DNA of 64,000 nt, taken from Diphasiastrum complanatum (lineage: Eukaryota; Streptophyta; Lycopodiopsida; Lycopodiales; Lycopodiaceae). Where the stretch lies: positions 32,118,305 through 32,182,304 of the forward strand of contig CM055096.1 of NCBI GenBank assembly GCA_029204225.1, read 5' to 3'. Every line of letters starts with the position of its first letter. Position 1 is the first letter of the stretch. A program made the translations under genes and the position numbers. Below are positions 1 to 11,265 of the stretch, piece after piece. The notes under the pieces were generated by a model that ran no database searches, was not told where the DNA came from, and saw only the letters and a program-made list of their open reading frames with translations.

Positions 1-1338
1 TCTTGTGCCAAATAGCCTTATAGAAATCCGTAGACTTGGGAATTTACTTGACTGATTTTTAGGAACAGAACACGTTCCAGAATATCGTTCTAGAATGAGC
101 AATTTTTTTTTTCTTTTTCAGTACATACTGAAAGAACTACGCGATTTCAATATTCTGACTCACTAGTCACCATGGGAACATGAACTGTAAACACAAACTG
201 CCTTGCTATGGGAACTACGAAAACCTTTATCGACGCTGCCAGAATCGCATCGATCTATGCTGCCAGAACTGCCTTGCTGCCTCTATCTACACTACTGCAA
301 GTTACAACTGCAGAAATGTTAGAACCTAGAAACATGAACGGCCTCGATCAATGAACCGGCAGAATTATGGGATTGGCAGAAATGTTTCAAACACGTAGAT
401 GTCTGACAGCTGAGCTGGTGGTTTAGGGTTTAAAGTTCCGACGGTTTCTGTTGTTTTTAGTTTTACATAATCAAAAGACAACGTACTGCACCAGTACGTT
501 CCGTCCTTAAAACCGTGGAACGGGTTTCTATGATGTCACCCTTGGGCCAAGTAGCATGGGTCTGAAGTAAGTGAAATTATTTCTGTAAGGTCCTAAGATG
601 TATTGAAAAACCTTGATTCTTGGAAGCGTTGTGGTTTTGATGGGTTTTCTTTTCCCAGTCATGGGATCATCTGAATAATTGAAGGCTGGAAAATTTGGCG
701 GTCAGTGATATGTTAGCCGTGTCTTAACACCTGAGGGTCAATGTATTACTTTGTTATCTAACATTTTTATTTTGTAGGAAGACTAGTTAACCACAAGAAA
801 TCAATGATATTCCATAGTTGCAGTACACTCAATTCTGCAGCTTGTGACATCTGAGCATGTTTGGTTTTGGAATTTTTGTGCTTGTTTTGGGGTTCCAAAC
901 AACGTTTTTGCTGTTGCACCAGTAAGGTGAACGTTGATTTGCAAAAACCTTGGAATCGTGGGCCCATCTGAATTGAGGCTTTTTCAGATAGGCTACATTG
1001 TGCACAAGACTTCTTCACTTCACACAGCTTGTGTGTCAAAGATCATTTGAAATGAGAGTTGGAACTTTGTGTATTTAAGAAAGTTTCTTTGATGTGTCTA
1101 AGATTTCATCTCATGAGTGAAATGTCACAAGTCTTTTAGTTGGAATCTTCAATTTTGAGCAAACCTGAGTTTTATATATTTTGAGTTCGAAGCGTTTTCT
1201 GTTCACTTTCAGCAAAAGAGAAAGGTGTCGTGCGAGTTCAGCTTCAGCTCTTATGAATGTGCTGTTGTCTTATTTTCAATTCTGGTATTTGTTTTCACTG
1301 TTGATAAGCTTTATAGAAATTTCTGGGATACTGCGTAG
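1..1338 (+). other. Probable upstream intron of the RNA-binding protein gene
   Basis: No reading frame here encodes a recognisable domain. The first visible coding exon downstream opens in the middle of a protein, at the tail of what should be a first RRM, and is preceded by a splice acceptor ending in GTAG. The stretch is therefore best read as intron, and the 5' exons lie before the window. Short frames at 767-1039 and 1181-1363 match nothing I know. Confidence 0.55.
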
Positions 1339-4300
1339 GTTCGTGGAAGAATCTGTGGAGTAGTCCCCAGTGAGGAGAACGATATACTATTCATTGGGAA
1401 CCTGAACAAGCAATGGAATAAGGAAACTGTAAGTGTGTTGTAATTAATCGAAGCATCTTCGTCTTCTGTTCCTTGGTGAACATCCTTTTTTGCCATTGAC
1501 ACTTTATTTTGCATGTCACAGCTTTCTGAATATATATTTTTCCTCACAAAATTTCTTCGTACTTTTGTCAATGCAGGTAATTGAGACACTTAAAAAATAT
1601 GGGGTGGGGAATATTGAGGAGCTGACCCTGATGGAAGATCCACAACATGCAGGAATGAGCCGTGGGTTTGCATTTGCTGAATTCTCAACACATAAGGATG
1701 CTAAATTTGCATTCAAGCGGCTTCAGAGGCTCAATGTTTTTTTGGGAACAGATAGGCCAGCTAAGATTGCATGGGCTGACCCCATAAATGAGCCTGATGA
1801 TGAAGTGATGGCTCAGGTACTGGCCTTTGATATTTTCTTTTCTTTTGAATGAGCTTATAGGTTCTGCACTATGGTAAGAGGATCTCTTCAGGCAATGTCT
1901 GTGGAGAGATCATAAATGCTCACATGACAGTTTATTGTCCCTTTGCCAAGACTGTCATGGGTTGGAGCTCGTTAGCAATGTTTTGGGTCTTTTACATTAT
2001 TGTTTCTGCAGTAGCTTGTTAATGCTTGGAGAACTTTCATAGATTGTTCGGATTCTATGATGCACAACATTTCCATTCAAAACTGCAGGTTCTGTTAGCT
2101 TGTCTGGATGCCAGCAAACTTTAACATTGGCTTACTTATGTGTTTCTTTTCAAAGGCTCAGGTGACCCACTGATATGTAGTTTAGTAGAAGTTGTAATGT
2201 AGGAATCAGGTTTGTCTGCTTGTGAAAAAGTGTTTTGAATCAGCAGATTGGTCATAAACAATTTGTGTAGCTTTTGTTTAAATTATAAGGGTATGTTCTA
2301 CTACTTGAGTTTCAAGGCCAAATGGAAAGGTTCTGTAATGTGAAATGGCTGGACCATGGACCAGTTTTTGAGTGACTAAATGATTTTTTCCCAGTGTCTC
2401 ACAGTTTTTTGGCAGGTCAAATCTATCTTTGTGGATGGCATGCCAACTACCTGGGATGAAGAACATGCCAAAGAACACTTTAGCCAATATGGTGAAATAG
2501 AACGTATAGTTTTGGCTCGTAATATGCCTTTCGCCAAACGCAAAGATTTTGGGTTTGTCAATTACGCGGCACGTGAATCAGCTTTGGCATGTGTAGAGGG
2601 AATGAACAATACAGAACTCGCAGATGGCGATTCAAAGGTGAGCATTTTGTTTATCAACCTTTTGTCTTGAAGATGACCTTTTGTAAGTCACCCATCTTAT
2701 AATTGTTTGTGCTGCAAATAAACAGATAAAGGTAAAAGTGAAGCTTTCAAAGCCTCAATTGAGGACAATCAAGAAAGTTGGCACTGGACTTCGTGGTGGA
2801 TATCATATGGACTGGCATCGTGGACGTTGGGGTTTCCGTGGTGAAAGATCTTTTCGTGGTATTGTTTGCTTGCTTGATCTGTTGCCACAGTTCTAATATT
2901 GTTCCTTAAGTGTTTTTGGAGTTGCCAACGTGCATTGCTTCAATATCAGGTATATAGGTTCTTTGTAATCCAAGTAAATTGTTGTATTCTTTGGGGGCCG
3001 GGGCTGATGCAGGCCGGGGTCGGAGTGCTGAGGTAGGCTGGGGCCGTGGATTTGAATCAGGTTGGTGGGACCGTGGAGCCGGTCGTTCTCGTTTTGGAAG
3101 AATAAGAGCTCGATCTGGTCGAGGGTTTTTCCGTGGGATTTCACGTGGTGCTTCATTTAGTGGGAGGCACCATTTTAGAGATGAGACATCTACTGAGCAG
3201 CAGCTATTCAATGCATCAAAGGAGCAGACCGCTCAGAAGGATTTGGTGGCTGACAGAGCATTGATGAATCGTGAAGACAAAAGTGGTACTGCTACAGTGA
3301 AAATTGACAAGCCTGCTGAAGTGGTCCATGCAGAGGAAGGAAAACCTTTGAGGGAGAAGTTTGAGTGCACCATGTGTGGTTTGGGTTCAGATGTTGAATT
3401 GGAATTCAATAACCATCAAATGTCTCGTGTACACAAAGTCATTGAAAAGATGAGAAAGGAGGAGAAACTGAATAACAACACCCCATTAAGTCTTTTACAT
3501 GAGTATGCTTCTCGTCACCGTTGTGAGGTGCATTATGATATTGCTGCTGATAATTCTCTTGGACCATTTGAAGTATTTGCAACGATTGGAGGAGTCAATA
3601 CAGGAATTCCTTGCACTCGTGGAGTAGGTAAAGGATGTGATAAAGCAAAAGCCAGGCAAATGGCTGCTGCAGATGCGTTGGAGAAGATTATGGATCGTAT
3701 TCCGGATCTGGAATTTGGTAGGCCAGTTCAGTCTAGGCAGCAGACTTATGAGCGTCCAGCTGTTGCGCTCACTTCTCGTAATTTCAATAGCTCAAAGGCG
3801 CGAGGCCCTCCTAGCCGTCCATATACTGGTGGTTATGGAAACCCTGCACATTCAGGAGGAAGACCAAGAAGTGCATATTTGGCCCATGAAAATGGTGTTC
3901 CTAATGCTTGGCATCTCAGAACTAGAAATCCAGGTCTAGGTGGTGAGTATGAAGGAAGAGCAGCTTGGTCACACAGTCGGGGTGCAAAAAGGGGCAGATA
4001 TGACGATAGCGGAGAAGTTTCTGAGAGTTATGGGGGAGGAAGAGGCAGGGGCAGTTCAAGAGGCCGCAATGTCTTTGTGGCCCATCATGATACATACTTC
4101 CAGCGCTTGGAACAGTCGCAAGGGCAAGGATATGGGTCAGATCGTCTTAGTGCAGTGATTCGTGACTACGGAGAAGCTCTGCCTAGAGCGAACAGAGCTA
4201 TTCCTGCCTTGGTTTGTTTTCATAATTTTTTTGCTGTGCAGAATTTTGGCACCTGACAATTTCTGCATTTCTAAGTCCTCTGTGTTAATGATGTTTTCAA

Positions 4301-5855
4301 CTGAGTAGCAAGTTCGTTTCTTTGAATTAGGACGATGATCCAAGAGCTGATAACATCCCGCACAGAGTCCATCCGAGAGCCAGAGCTGACCATCTTGACG
4401 TGATTTCTGTCGCACCTGGAGTTTCTGAGTATACCAGTAGTTCAGTTTATCCCACATCAACAAGGTAACACACTGCACAGGCCCATGACAGAATATACCT
4501 ATTTAATGTATTTTCTATGGAGGTTTGGTGTACAAGAGAGCGTGCTATGCTTGCTCAGTCTACCGTTTAGTAGCTGTTTATATATCTTGTACAATCGTTT
4601 GGCTCGTCTACTTATCAGTAAAAAAAATGCACATGTCCAGTCTCTATATTCTAGATGGACCTGAAAAACTGATATCCAGAGGCATGCGTGCGCATATATT
4701 GTGACTGCTGTAGTTTTGCGGCACTCTTGTTACACAAACTAACTTTGTCTGTTGATATTCTGTTGAAATTTTTGTAGCTGAAGGATTTCAAGTAGTTTTG
4801 AAATCCAGAAACTTTGGTTATTTAACCTAATACGATGTTTGAGAAGCATTAGAAAACCCATACTATTTGGTTGTCAAGCTTTATTTCCCATAACTGCAGT
4901 GCTATTGTTTAAAGCTCTTCATATTTGACCTTAGTATACCAGGGCACTGTGAATATGCTCTGTGTTATGCTTCATTGTGTGAAAATTCTGTATGTTTGCT
5001 TCAACTGAGATGTCTGCTTTACACCGACTGATTACATGGCATTTTGTCTGAAAACTTGTTGTGCATGCCTGTAGACTCATCTTGACATTCTTATTGATGA
5101 TACCAACTCCTCTTATGGAGTTTTGTGCAGCCTAACATGTTGTAATTACCATTTCTAATTTCTTAAGTGCAATTTTTAATTAGCAGAGTTTATGAGGTAT
5201 AGCTGGATATTGTAGTTTGCAGTGGATTTTCCTTTAGTATTACTTCAAATTTTGCAGTACCTTTCAAGAGGATTCTTACTTGCATTCTCGACCGTACAGA
5301 CTGTATGATAGCCACCAGCCCGCTTTAGACACAGCAGGTAACATGCTTTGGCTTTATGGTATGTATTGTATGTCGTATTGAAAATAGGGGAATCTTGTAG
5401 CATAGGCATAACTTAGTTCTCAAGGTGTTTTTGGGAGGGGTTGATTTTTCATGTGATTTAAACTCTGCTTAACGATGTTTCTTATTTTTGACCTAATGTA
5501 TCCTGAAACATTTATAGCTTTTCAACTGGAAGCAGGCATTTACCCATCAAGCACTCATACTCATGGTCCAGTCTATGGTGGTGCCAGCGATATTCATGGT
5601 TCTGCAGAGGTATTGAACGGTTCCAGTTAAAAGCTTGATGCCTCTTTCAATTTTGGGCACTGATTACATTTAGCTGAAAGCATATTGTTTGATGTTGGAT
5701 ATCTGTTTGTGTATACAGACACTGATAATGCAGCGTCATTGCAGTTGCTTGCAGGATCACGATATCCCACTTCTTCCGTGTATGGACACTCGCAGGTTCC
5801 GTCTTTAGGCAGCAGTTACTCTACAGGTGGACCTGACACTGGCTCATATTACTGA
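1339..5855 (+). CDS. hnRNP Q/R-like RNA-binding protein with RRMs, zinc finger and dsRBD (5' partial)
   Basis: Nuclear-type RNA-binding protein, probably acting in RNA processing (role inferred from domains). My exon model is 1339-1428, 1577-1816, 2416-2637, 2726-2858, 3013-4211, 4331-4464, 5258-5337, 5518-5609 and 5745-5855. All junctions are GT/AG and the 2,301 nt stay in one frame to a TGA, giving 766 visible residues. An RRM (about residues 16-105; RNP2 ILFIGNL, RNP1-like RGFAFAEF) is followed by a second (about 111-190; SIFVDGM, KDFGFVNY). Then come an RGG/RGR-rich stretch (about 220-285), a C-X2-C-X12-H-X5-H finger at 3366-3434 of the JAZ/U1C dsRNA-binding type, and a dsRBD at 3480-3698. 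The tail is R/G/Y/S-rich. The RRM pair resembles the plant three-RRM hnRNP family that includes Arabidopsis At2g44710 (recalled, not searched), so RRM1 is probably upstream. The finger plus dsRBD is unusual for that family. Confidence 0.88.
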
Positions 5856-8800
5856 GGGTGAGTTCATAGTTCTTATTTGGAAGCTGCGAAAGTTCCAACT
5901 TGGCCATCTAGTTTTATTGCACGGTCAACAGTTTAAATGTACCAGTCAATCAGAAACATTTAGTTGATTGTTTGCCGTCACGAATGTCAATATTCGTTCA
6001 TGCTTCAAAGGAGGAGCAATTATTATCATTGGTACCTAGTATATTTCAATTTTTAGCTACTTTCATACTCAGGACAGTTTCTGGATACATTCAGTTGTAG
6101 TGACACCCTTACATTTACATGTATTTTTTCTACAGATAACTTGTTTGTGGGGCTGGAATTATGCTGGCTCAATGTGTACGTCAAAGCTAGAATTGAGATG
6201 CCATAGTAGCCTTGCAGTCAGCTGAACGCTTAATATGGAAGTACATGGAAACTGAAAATTTTGATCTAACTGTGAGAAAGCTGATGCTCAAATTGGTCAA
6301 TGGTCAATAGCGAACGAATCAATGTTTTGCAATGATTGTGCCTGACATAGGCGAGACAATAAGCTGGTCATAATGAGAACGTTGTGAAACATCTTGATTA
6401 TATTTCTCATCTACTGGGGCGAGCCAGAATCATACTTCTGAAAATTGAATGTTCGGATGGCAAATGTTTTGACAGCTGCCTTTATGCTGTCAAAGTCAAG
6501 GTGAAAATATGGAAGAAGTTCTGGGGTACAAACAGTTATTCTTCAGTAGGAAAAGGACAGATATTTAGCTAGTTAAGGATGATGAGTGCTGTAAATCAAC
6601 AGCTTGGACCTGCTTATTACTTTCCAGAATAATATTACAATGACTCTTTTGTTAACATTTTTGGAATGGCCGTAGTGGGGGTTTTTTGACCTGTTCTGAA
6701 TGATAAGTATCACTTTGTGAGTCAATTGCATCTAGAGCTGGTAGAATGCTTGCACTTCCTGACTGGCTTGTGGGAATATTTTGTGCTCGTCATTCTAATG
6801 GTTACTTTTCACAAGGTTAATCTGAAGTTGGGACATTTATGTCAAAGTTCCCATTATTGAAAATTATAGTACGTGATACAATGAATGCTGAAGATAATTA
6901 TCGTTTAAGAAATGGAATTCATGACAGAGATGCACATGATATAATGGTTGCTGAGGCCAGCTCCTGTAGCTGTTTATTTCATGTTTAGGAACTCTATTAA
7001 CCAGCTGTCCTGGAAAATCTGAGATTTTATTTGTGTAACAATATACTGATGAAGTCTGAGTTCTTTTGTGAGGCCTTTGAGCTAGTCATCATATTGTTGA
7101 CAACATGATCATATAAAAGCTCCAAAATTCTTTAGATATGTGCTGGCTGTTAAGGCAGAAAGAAGTTTCATATTATTTGAGCAATGAGCATTTTTAGCGT
7201 CATGCATAGGATGAGAACTCCCAGTCAAGAATATTGGGTCCTTGAAATTTATATACAATCTCTCCTTGTGAAAGCATGTTCGATGCTCTATAATACAGGC
7301 CTTCTTGAGAAACTTTTTTTCATCAAAAGGTGGTGTTTTTGGTGGATAACCTTAGCATAATAGCATGGAAAAATTCAGAATCTGTCGACAGATATGCAAA
7401 ATCTTCATATTTCAAGATCAAAAAGGTAATGATGTATATGAAATTGGAATGCTGCATAGCTTTAGATTCATTATTTGGGAAACAGTACCAGCTGAGATAC
7501 GTTGGAAAGCTTTCATGATTGATGAAATGAAGCTTCTTTTGTGCTTATCCAGGCATTTTAGCTGCTTGAGAAAGCTGCTGACAGGCCCCTGAAGAGCATT
7601 GTACTTTTCAATAATGAACAAAGGATATAGTTACATTTTTATATGTGAAAATCTGTTCTAGTCTACTTCTGTAACCTGAATGAATGATGACAGTTTAACT
7701 TCAAGCGTTCTTTTGGTATGTTTGTTCTTTTCTCACATTTGCTGGGTGTTGTGGATTAACATATGTAGCAGCTGAAATAACGTTGAAAGCATTTGAGGAT
7801 AATATACAGAATGATGCATGAAGTGCATGCACTCAGTCATGTAGTCATTCATTCTAAAAGCCTCTGGATATAGTAACTCTCTCCATGTTTGGCACTAGGA
7901 GTTGCAAGATTTTTTCTTGTCTGACTATTGTCCCAGCAAAATGTTTGTGAGGGTTGGATGACTATTGGTCATTCAAATGTTGCTTTTCATTTCTGGCATA
8001 AGAGTTCCTTTGCTCTATCTGGTGGATTGCCCTGCAAAATCTCAGTTTGTTCTTGTTCTACTTGGCATTTCGAGCTGCTGAACACTCTTGATCAGGTGCA
8101 ACGTTCTTTAAATGCTTTTCCTTGTATGTGGTGATGAAGGTGAGGCGACGGATGGTGGAAGACTGCTATTCAGCAAAATTTTCTGCATAGCAGTGTGACA
8201 ACTGATTGTGGTAACTGGTTCAAACTTTTTCTTTGTAACTACTCATTTGAAAATCACCCAAACTGGCACCTTCTTGTGCAGGTATGGAGCAGCGTTCTCA
8301 GAGGTATTTATTGGGCTTCTATTTGGCTTGCGTCCTTTTTGAAATTTGTATATCTCATACTGCTTTTGCATTGTAGCTTTATTCTTATCAACCGTCCTTT
8401 ATCTTTCTAGCTTTGCTGCCATAATTGTGATCACTTTTCTCAAAGCTGATGTGTCTTCTAGGTGAGTTTGGTTTGAAAAATACCTTTCTTGAAATTCTTA
8501 TAAATTGCAAGGCTTTTCATTACTACTTTCCAATGTGCACAGCAAAGCCGCTTGCGAATTTTTGGATCACCTTGTTCTATCATGAAAAGTTTTTACACAA
8601 CGTGCAATCAAGTTCCTAATATACACGTCGATATCCTCCGTTTTCGTGGCAAGGTGACGAATCCTTGCATTGACCGCCTGTTACTGGATCATGTGAAAAT
8701 TCAAAATTGGAAATTCCGTTGATTCTAAGTTAGACAATTATACATCAGCTTCAGCGTTTTTAAGAATATACGTCGCCTGCTTCTTGCTGCATTTTTTTCG

Positions 8801-9240
8801 TTGAACCTGTAAGCTACCTGACCTTGACTTCTTTCCCGCCACTCTCCTAGACTCTTTTGGCACTATTGCGAGTGTTGCAGTGAAATGCATTTGAAATGTC
8901 AATGTTTCAAATGCACTTGAAACCTCCAATGTTCTAACTTCTTTTTTTGGAGATCCTAAGGCCACAATAAGGGTCTTTTGAGACCTGCTCGGAGAGCTAG
9001 CCGTTGACACATGCCCGCTCACTCACATACTTGCTCTGCTTGTCAGAGAAAGTAGCACATTAGCTGCCATGACTTCTATTAAGGCATTCTTCCAACCACT
9101 ATTATTTTCTCTTCTATTTACATATTATGTTCTCTATAGATTCATGTTTTATTGTTATCTTCTATACTACATCAATTTCATATTAGTTCAATTCTTTACT
9201 TTGACACTATGAACACACTTGAATGTACTATGTATGTTAC
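5856..9240. other. 3' UTR plus long stretch with no recognised gene
   Basis: A GTGAGT two bases after the stop codon and an acceptor-like ACAG near 6135 suggest a 3'-UTR intron for the RNA-binding gene. Beyond that, up to 9.2 kb, the sequence is AT-rich with only short frames (for example 6384-6572, 7330-7592, 8738-9022). None has a recognisable domain, start context or splice pattern. I see no RNA gene. Confidence 0.5.
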
Positions 9241-9243
9241 TAT

Positions 9244-9480
9244 CATAGTTGCAGCCACGATTCTAGAATCGCAGTTCGAATCGCAATTCGCAAATCAATT
9301 TTGTTTTTTGCTCAAAAAATCCCCCATACAGTATTGGTACCTACTTACTATGTAGTTAAAAACTGCAAAAAAAATGGTATAGGGCCTCAATTTTTTAGTT
9401 TTTTGTTGGGTTTTAGGTCCAAAAAAACTTAATAAAGGCCAAAAAAAACTTAAAAAGGGCCATATTTTAAATCTTAAAAA
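9244..9480. mobile_element. Fragment with hAT-like CATAG end and GCGATTCG-type repeats
   Basis: The stretch opens TATCATAGTTGCA and is followed by several short copies of a motif close to GAATCGCA / GATTCG in both orientations, then A/T-rich filler. A near twin opens TATCATAGTTGCA at 32540. A CATAG end followed by short subterminal repeats is the same layout as the hAT-like element at 10895-13505, although the repeat motif differs. The other end was not found, so the boundary is approximate. Confidence 0.35.
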
Positions 9481-9659
9481 TACCCCTTGAAAATAACATC
9501 CATAACGATAAAGACTTAGAAGAAGGAGAGGTGCTTACCAAAGATTAGCATTTTCAAAGTGTTCAGACAACTACAGGTGAAAACTTGTACATTCCTCTGC
9601 AAATGGGTGATATCAGTCGACGTCCAACCAAAACGCAAACCATCTGCAATCAACGTCCG

Positions 9660-9690
9660 GTCGCCTGTCATCGACGGGCTTACTCACTAG
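9660..9690 (+). mobile_element. Helitron-type 3' terminus (+ strand)
   Basis: A short hairpin (GCCTGTC, 3-nt loop, GACGGGC, one mismatched pair) is followed about 10 nt later by CTAG at 9687-9690 and then T. Hairpin, about 10 nt, CTAG and insertion before T is the established layout of Helitron 3' ends. The 5' TC end of this copy was not identified, so only the terminus is annotated. Confidence 0.55.
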
Positions 9691-10381
9691 TATATCTATC
9701 TATATATATAAACTTACATACACTTTTGTATGCATGGGTGAGGGGCCTCATGCATCCTCCTCCCCTCACTCATGCATACACTTTTTTGAACTACAAGGAT
9801 GGGGAGGAGGATGCATGTATGGGGAAAAGCATGCATGGCCCTCCTCCCCATGCATGCATATACACTAGCCACTGTCCAAACTCCAAGTGGCAGTGCATAT
9901 TCAAGATAGCCACCTTTTCATTTATTGACCACCTTTTCAAGATAGCCACCTTTTCATTTCTTGACCTTATCACCTTATGATTAATGAATGTAACGGGCCT
10001 TGATCCTCTCTCTCTCTCTCTCTCTCTCAGGCCACTTGATCCTCTCTCTCTCTCGGGTCCATGTGATCATAAGGTCCACTCGATCAAGTGGACCTGAGAG
10101 AGAGAGGATCAAGTGGCCCGAGAGAGAGAGGATTAGGGCCCGTTACATTCATTAATCATAAGGTGATAAATTCAAGAAATGAAAAGGTGGCTATCTTGAA
10201 AAGGTGGTCAATAAATGAAAAGGTGGCTATCTTGAATATGCACTGCCACTTGGAGGTTGGTGCATGCTTTTCCCCATACATGCATCCTCCTCCCCATCCT
10301 TTTAGTTCAAAGAAGTGTATGCATGGGTGAGGGGAGGAGGATGCATGGGCCCCCTCACCCATGCATACAAAAGTGTTTGTA

Positions 10382-10427
<46 letters not shown>
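9691..10427. mobile_element. Foldback (long inverted repeat) element
   Basis: The sequence reads almost the same on both strands about an axis near 10083 (near-palindrome GTCCACTCGATCAAGTGGAC). Each arm, from outside in, holds a TA run, a TAAACTTACA block, alternating CCCTCACCCATGCATAC and GGGGAGGAGGATGCATG blocks, AAGTGGCAGTGCATATTC, a repeated AAGATAGCCACCTTTTC block and CT/GA runs. Arms are about 350 bp with nearly no spacer. It carries no gene. It is bounded on both sides by CTAG Helitron-type ends, and the right edge is an uninterrupted (TA)n. Confidence 0.8.
10385..10427. repeat. (TA)n tract: empty target site of the hAT-like element
   Basis: An unbroken TA microsatellite joins the foldback arm end (GTTTGTAAGTTTA) directly to CTAGTAAAGTG. 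At 10857-10894 and 13506-13550 the same two flanks are separated by the 2,611-bp element inside TA runs. This position is therefore the unoccupied form of the insertion site. Confidence 0.8.
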
Positions 10428-10428
<1 letters not shown>

Positions 10429-10757
10429 TAGTAAAGTGTGCCCGTCGTTGACGGGGTGAGCTATAAAGTCTTCAATCCAAGGATCCTATTCTAAGCATGC
10501 CAAACACAAGAAACACAAGGGAACCTGATGGTGGACAAACCAACCCAACCAAACCTAGATCAAACGGATCTAGCCCCCAAGCTATAGATCAATCACAAAG
10601 AGGAGTATGGCATCACACCAGCAACATCTTGCCACCGGTCACACTAGGGACCAGTAGACCAACAACCCGTAAGTGGATTATAGTAGATATCTGGTAAATT
10701 TAGAAAGTACTCTTGCGGTAGAAAAGTGGCTGATAACAAGTCCGGTTGATTTGTGTC
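10428..10757 (-). mobile_element. Helitron-type 3' end segment, unit 1
   Basis: Read on the minus strand, the stem-loop CCCGTC-AAC-GACGGG (10441-10455) is followed by 9 nt, CTAG (10431-10428) and T, the standard Helitron 3' end. The remaining ~300 bp contains pieces also seen in the gypsy LTR at 21.9-22.5 kb (GAGGAGTATGGCATCAC, CTAGGGACCAGTAGACC) in a different order. It may be captured or rearranged LTR sequence. A 66-codon frame at 10497-10697 has no known domain. Confidence 0.55.
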
Positions 10758-10849
10758 CTCCCCTCACCCATGCATACACTTTTTTGAACTAAAAGGATGG
10801 GGAGGAGGATGCATGGGCCCCCTCACCCATGCATACAAAAGTGTTTGTA

Positions 10850-10856
<7 letters not shown>
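10758..10856. mobile_element. Shortened foldback piece in unit 1 (also 13881-13979 and 17004-17102)
   Basis: The piece starts inside the left-arm pattern of the 9691-10427 foldback (CTCCCCTCACCCATGC, then TTTTTTGAACTAAAAGG) and switches at GGGGAGGAGGATGCATG to the right-arm end (GGGCCCCCTCACCCATGC, GTTTGTAAGTTTA). It looks like an internal-deletion derivative of the full foldback. The same piece opens the foldback section of all three full units. Confidence 0.65.
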
Positions 10857-10896
<40 letters not shown>

Positions 10897-11265
10897 TAGG
10901 TCCCGCGGTACTGGGTACCGCGGATCCCGGTACCGCGGGACCATACTGGTACCGTGGTACCATGATGGTACCGCGGTACCACAATATAATAATATATTTA
11001 TTATTTAATATTTTTTTTAATTTTTTTTTACCTAAACCTACCCGCCCCCCTCGCATTTCCTCTGAAATTTTTTTGAGCCCTCTTTGCCCTGCCATCGTTG
11101 CTGGTTTTTCTTGCCTGCCTTTGATTCCTTGCGTCGCCCATCGCCCACGCAACGCCCTGCCTTGCATCTGATTTCCTTTGCCCTGCATTCGCCCATTTTC
11201 AGCGTCTCTCCAACAGTGAACCCTGCTGTTTTTTTTCCAGCAATCCATCCCTCATTTCATCTGCA

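Noticed and set aside
2979-3012. Start of the RNA-binding protein at 2979
   Set aside because: That frame begins with TTG inside an intron; the splice acceptor at 3011-3012 and phase with the preceding exon place coding from 3013.
8738-9022. 94-codon minus-strand frame as a gene
   Set aside because: No domain, conserved composition or splice context; consistent with chance.
10764-11248. Frames encoding runs of YIYIYI and neighbours across the (TA)n tracts
   Set aside because: They are translations of the TA microsatellite joined to element ends on either strand, not proteins.
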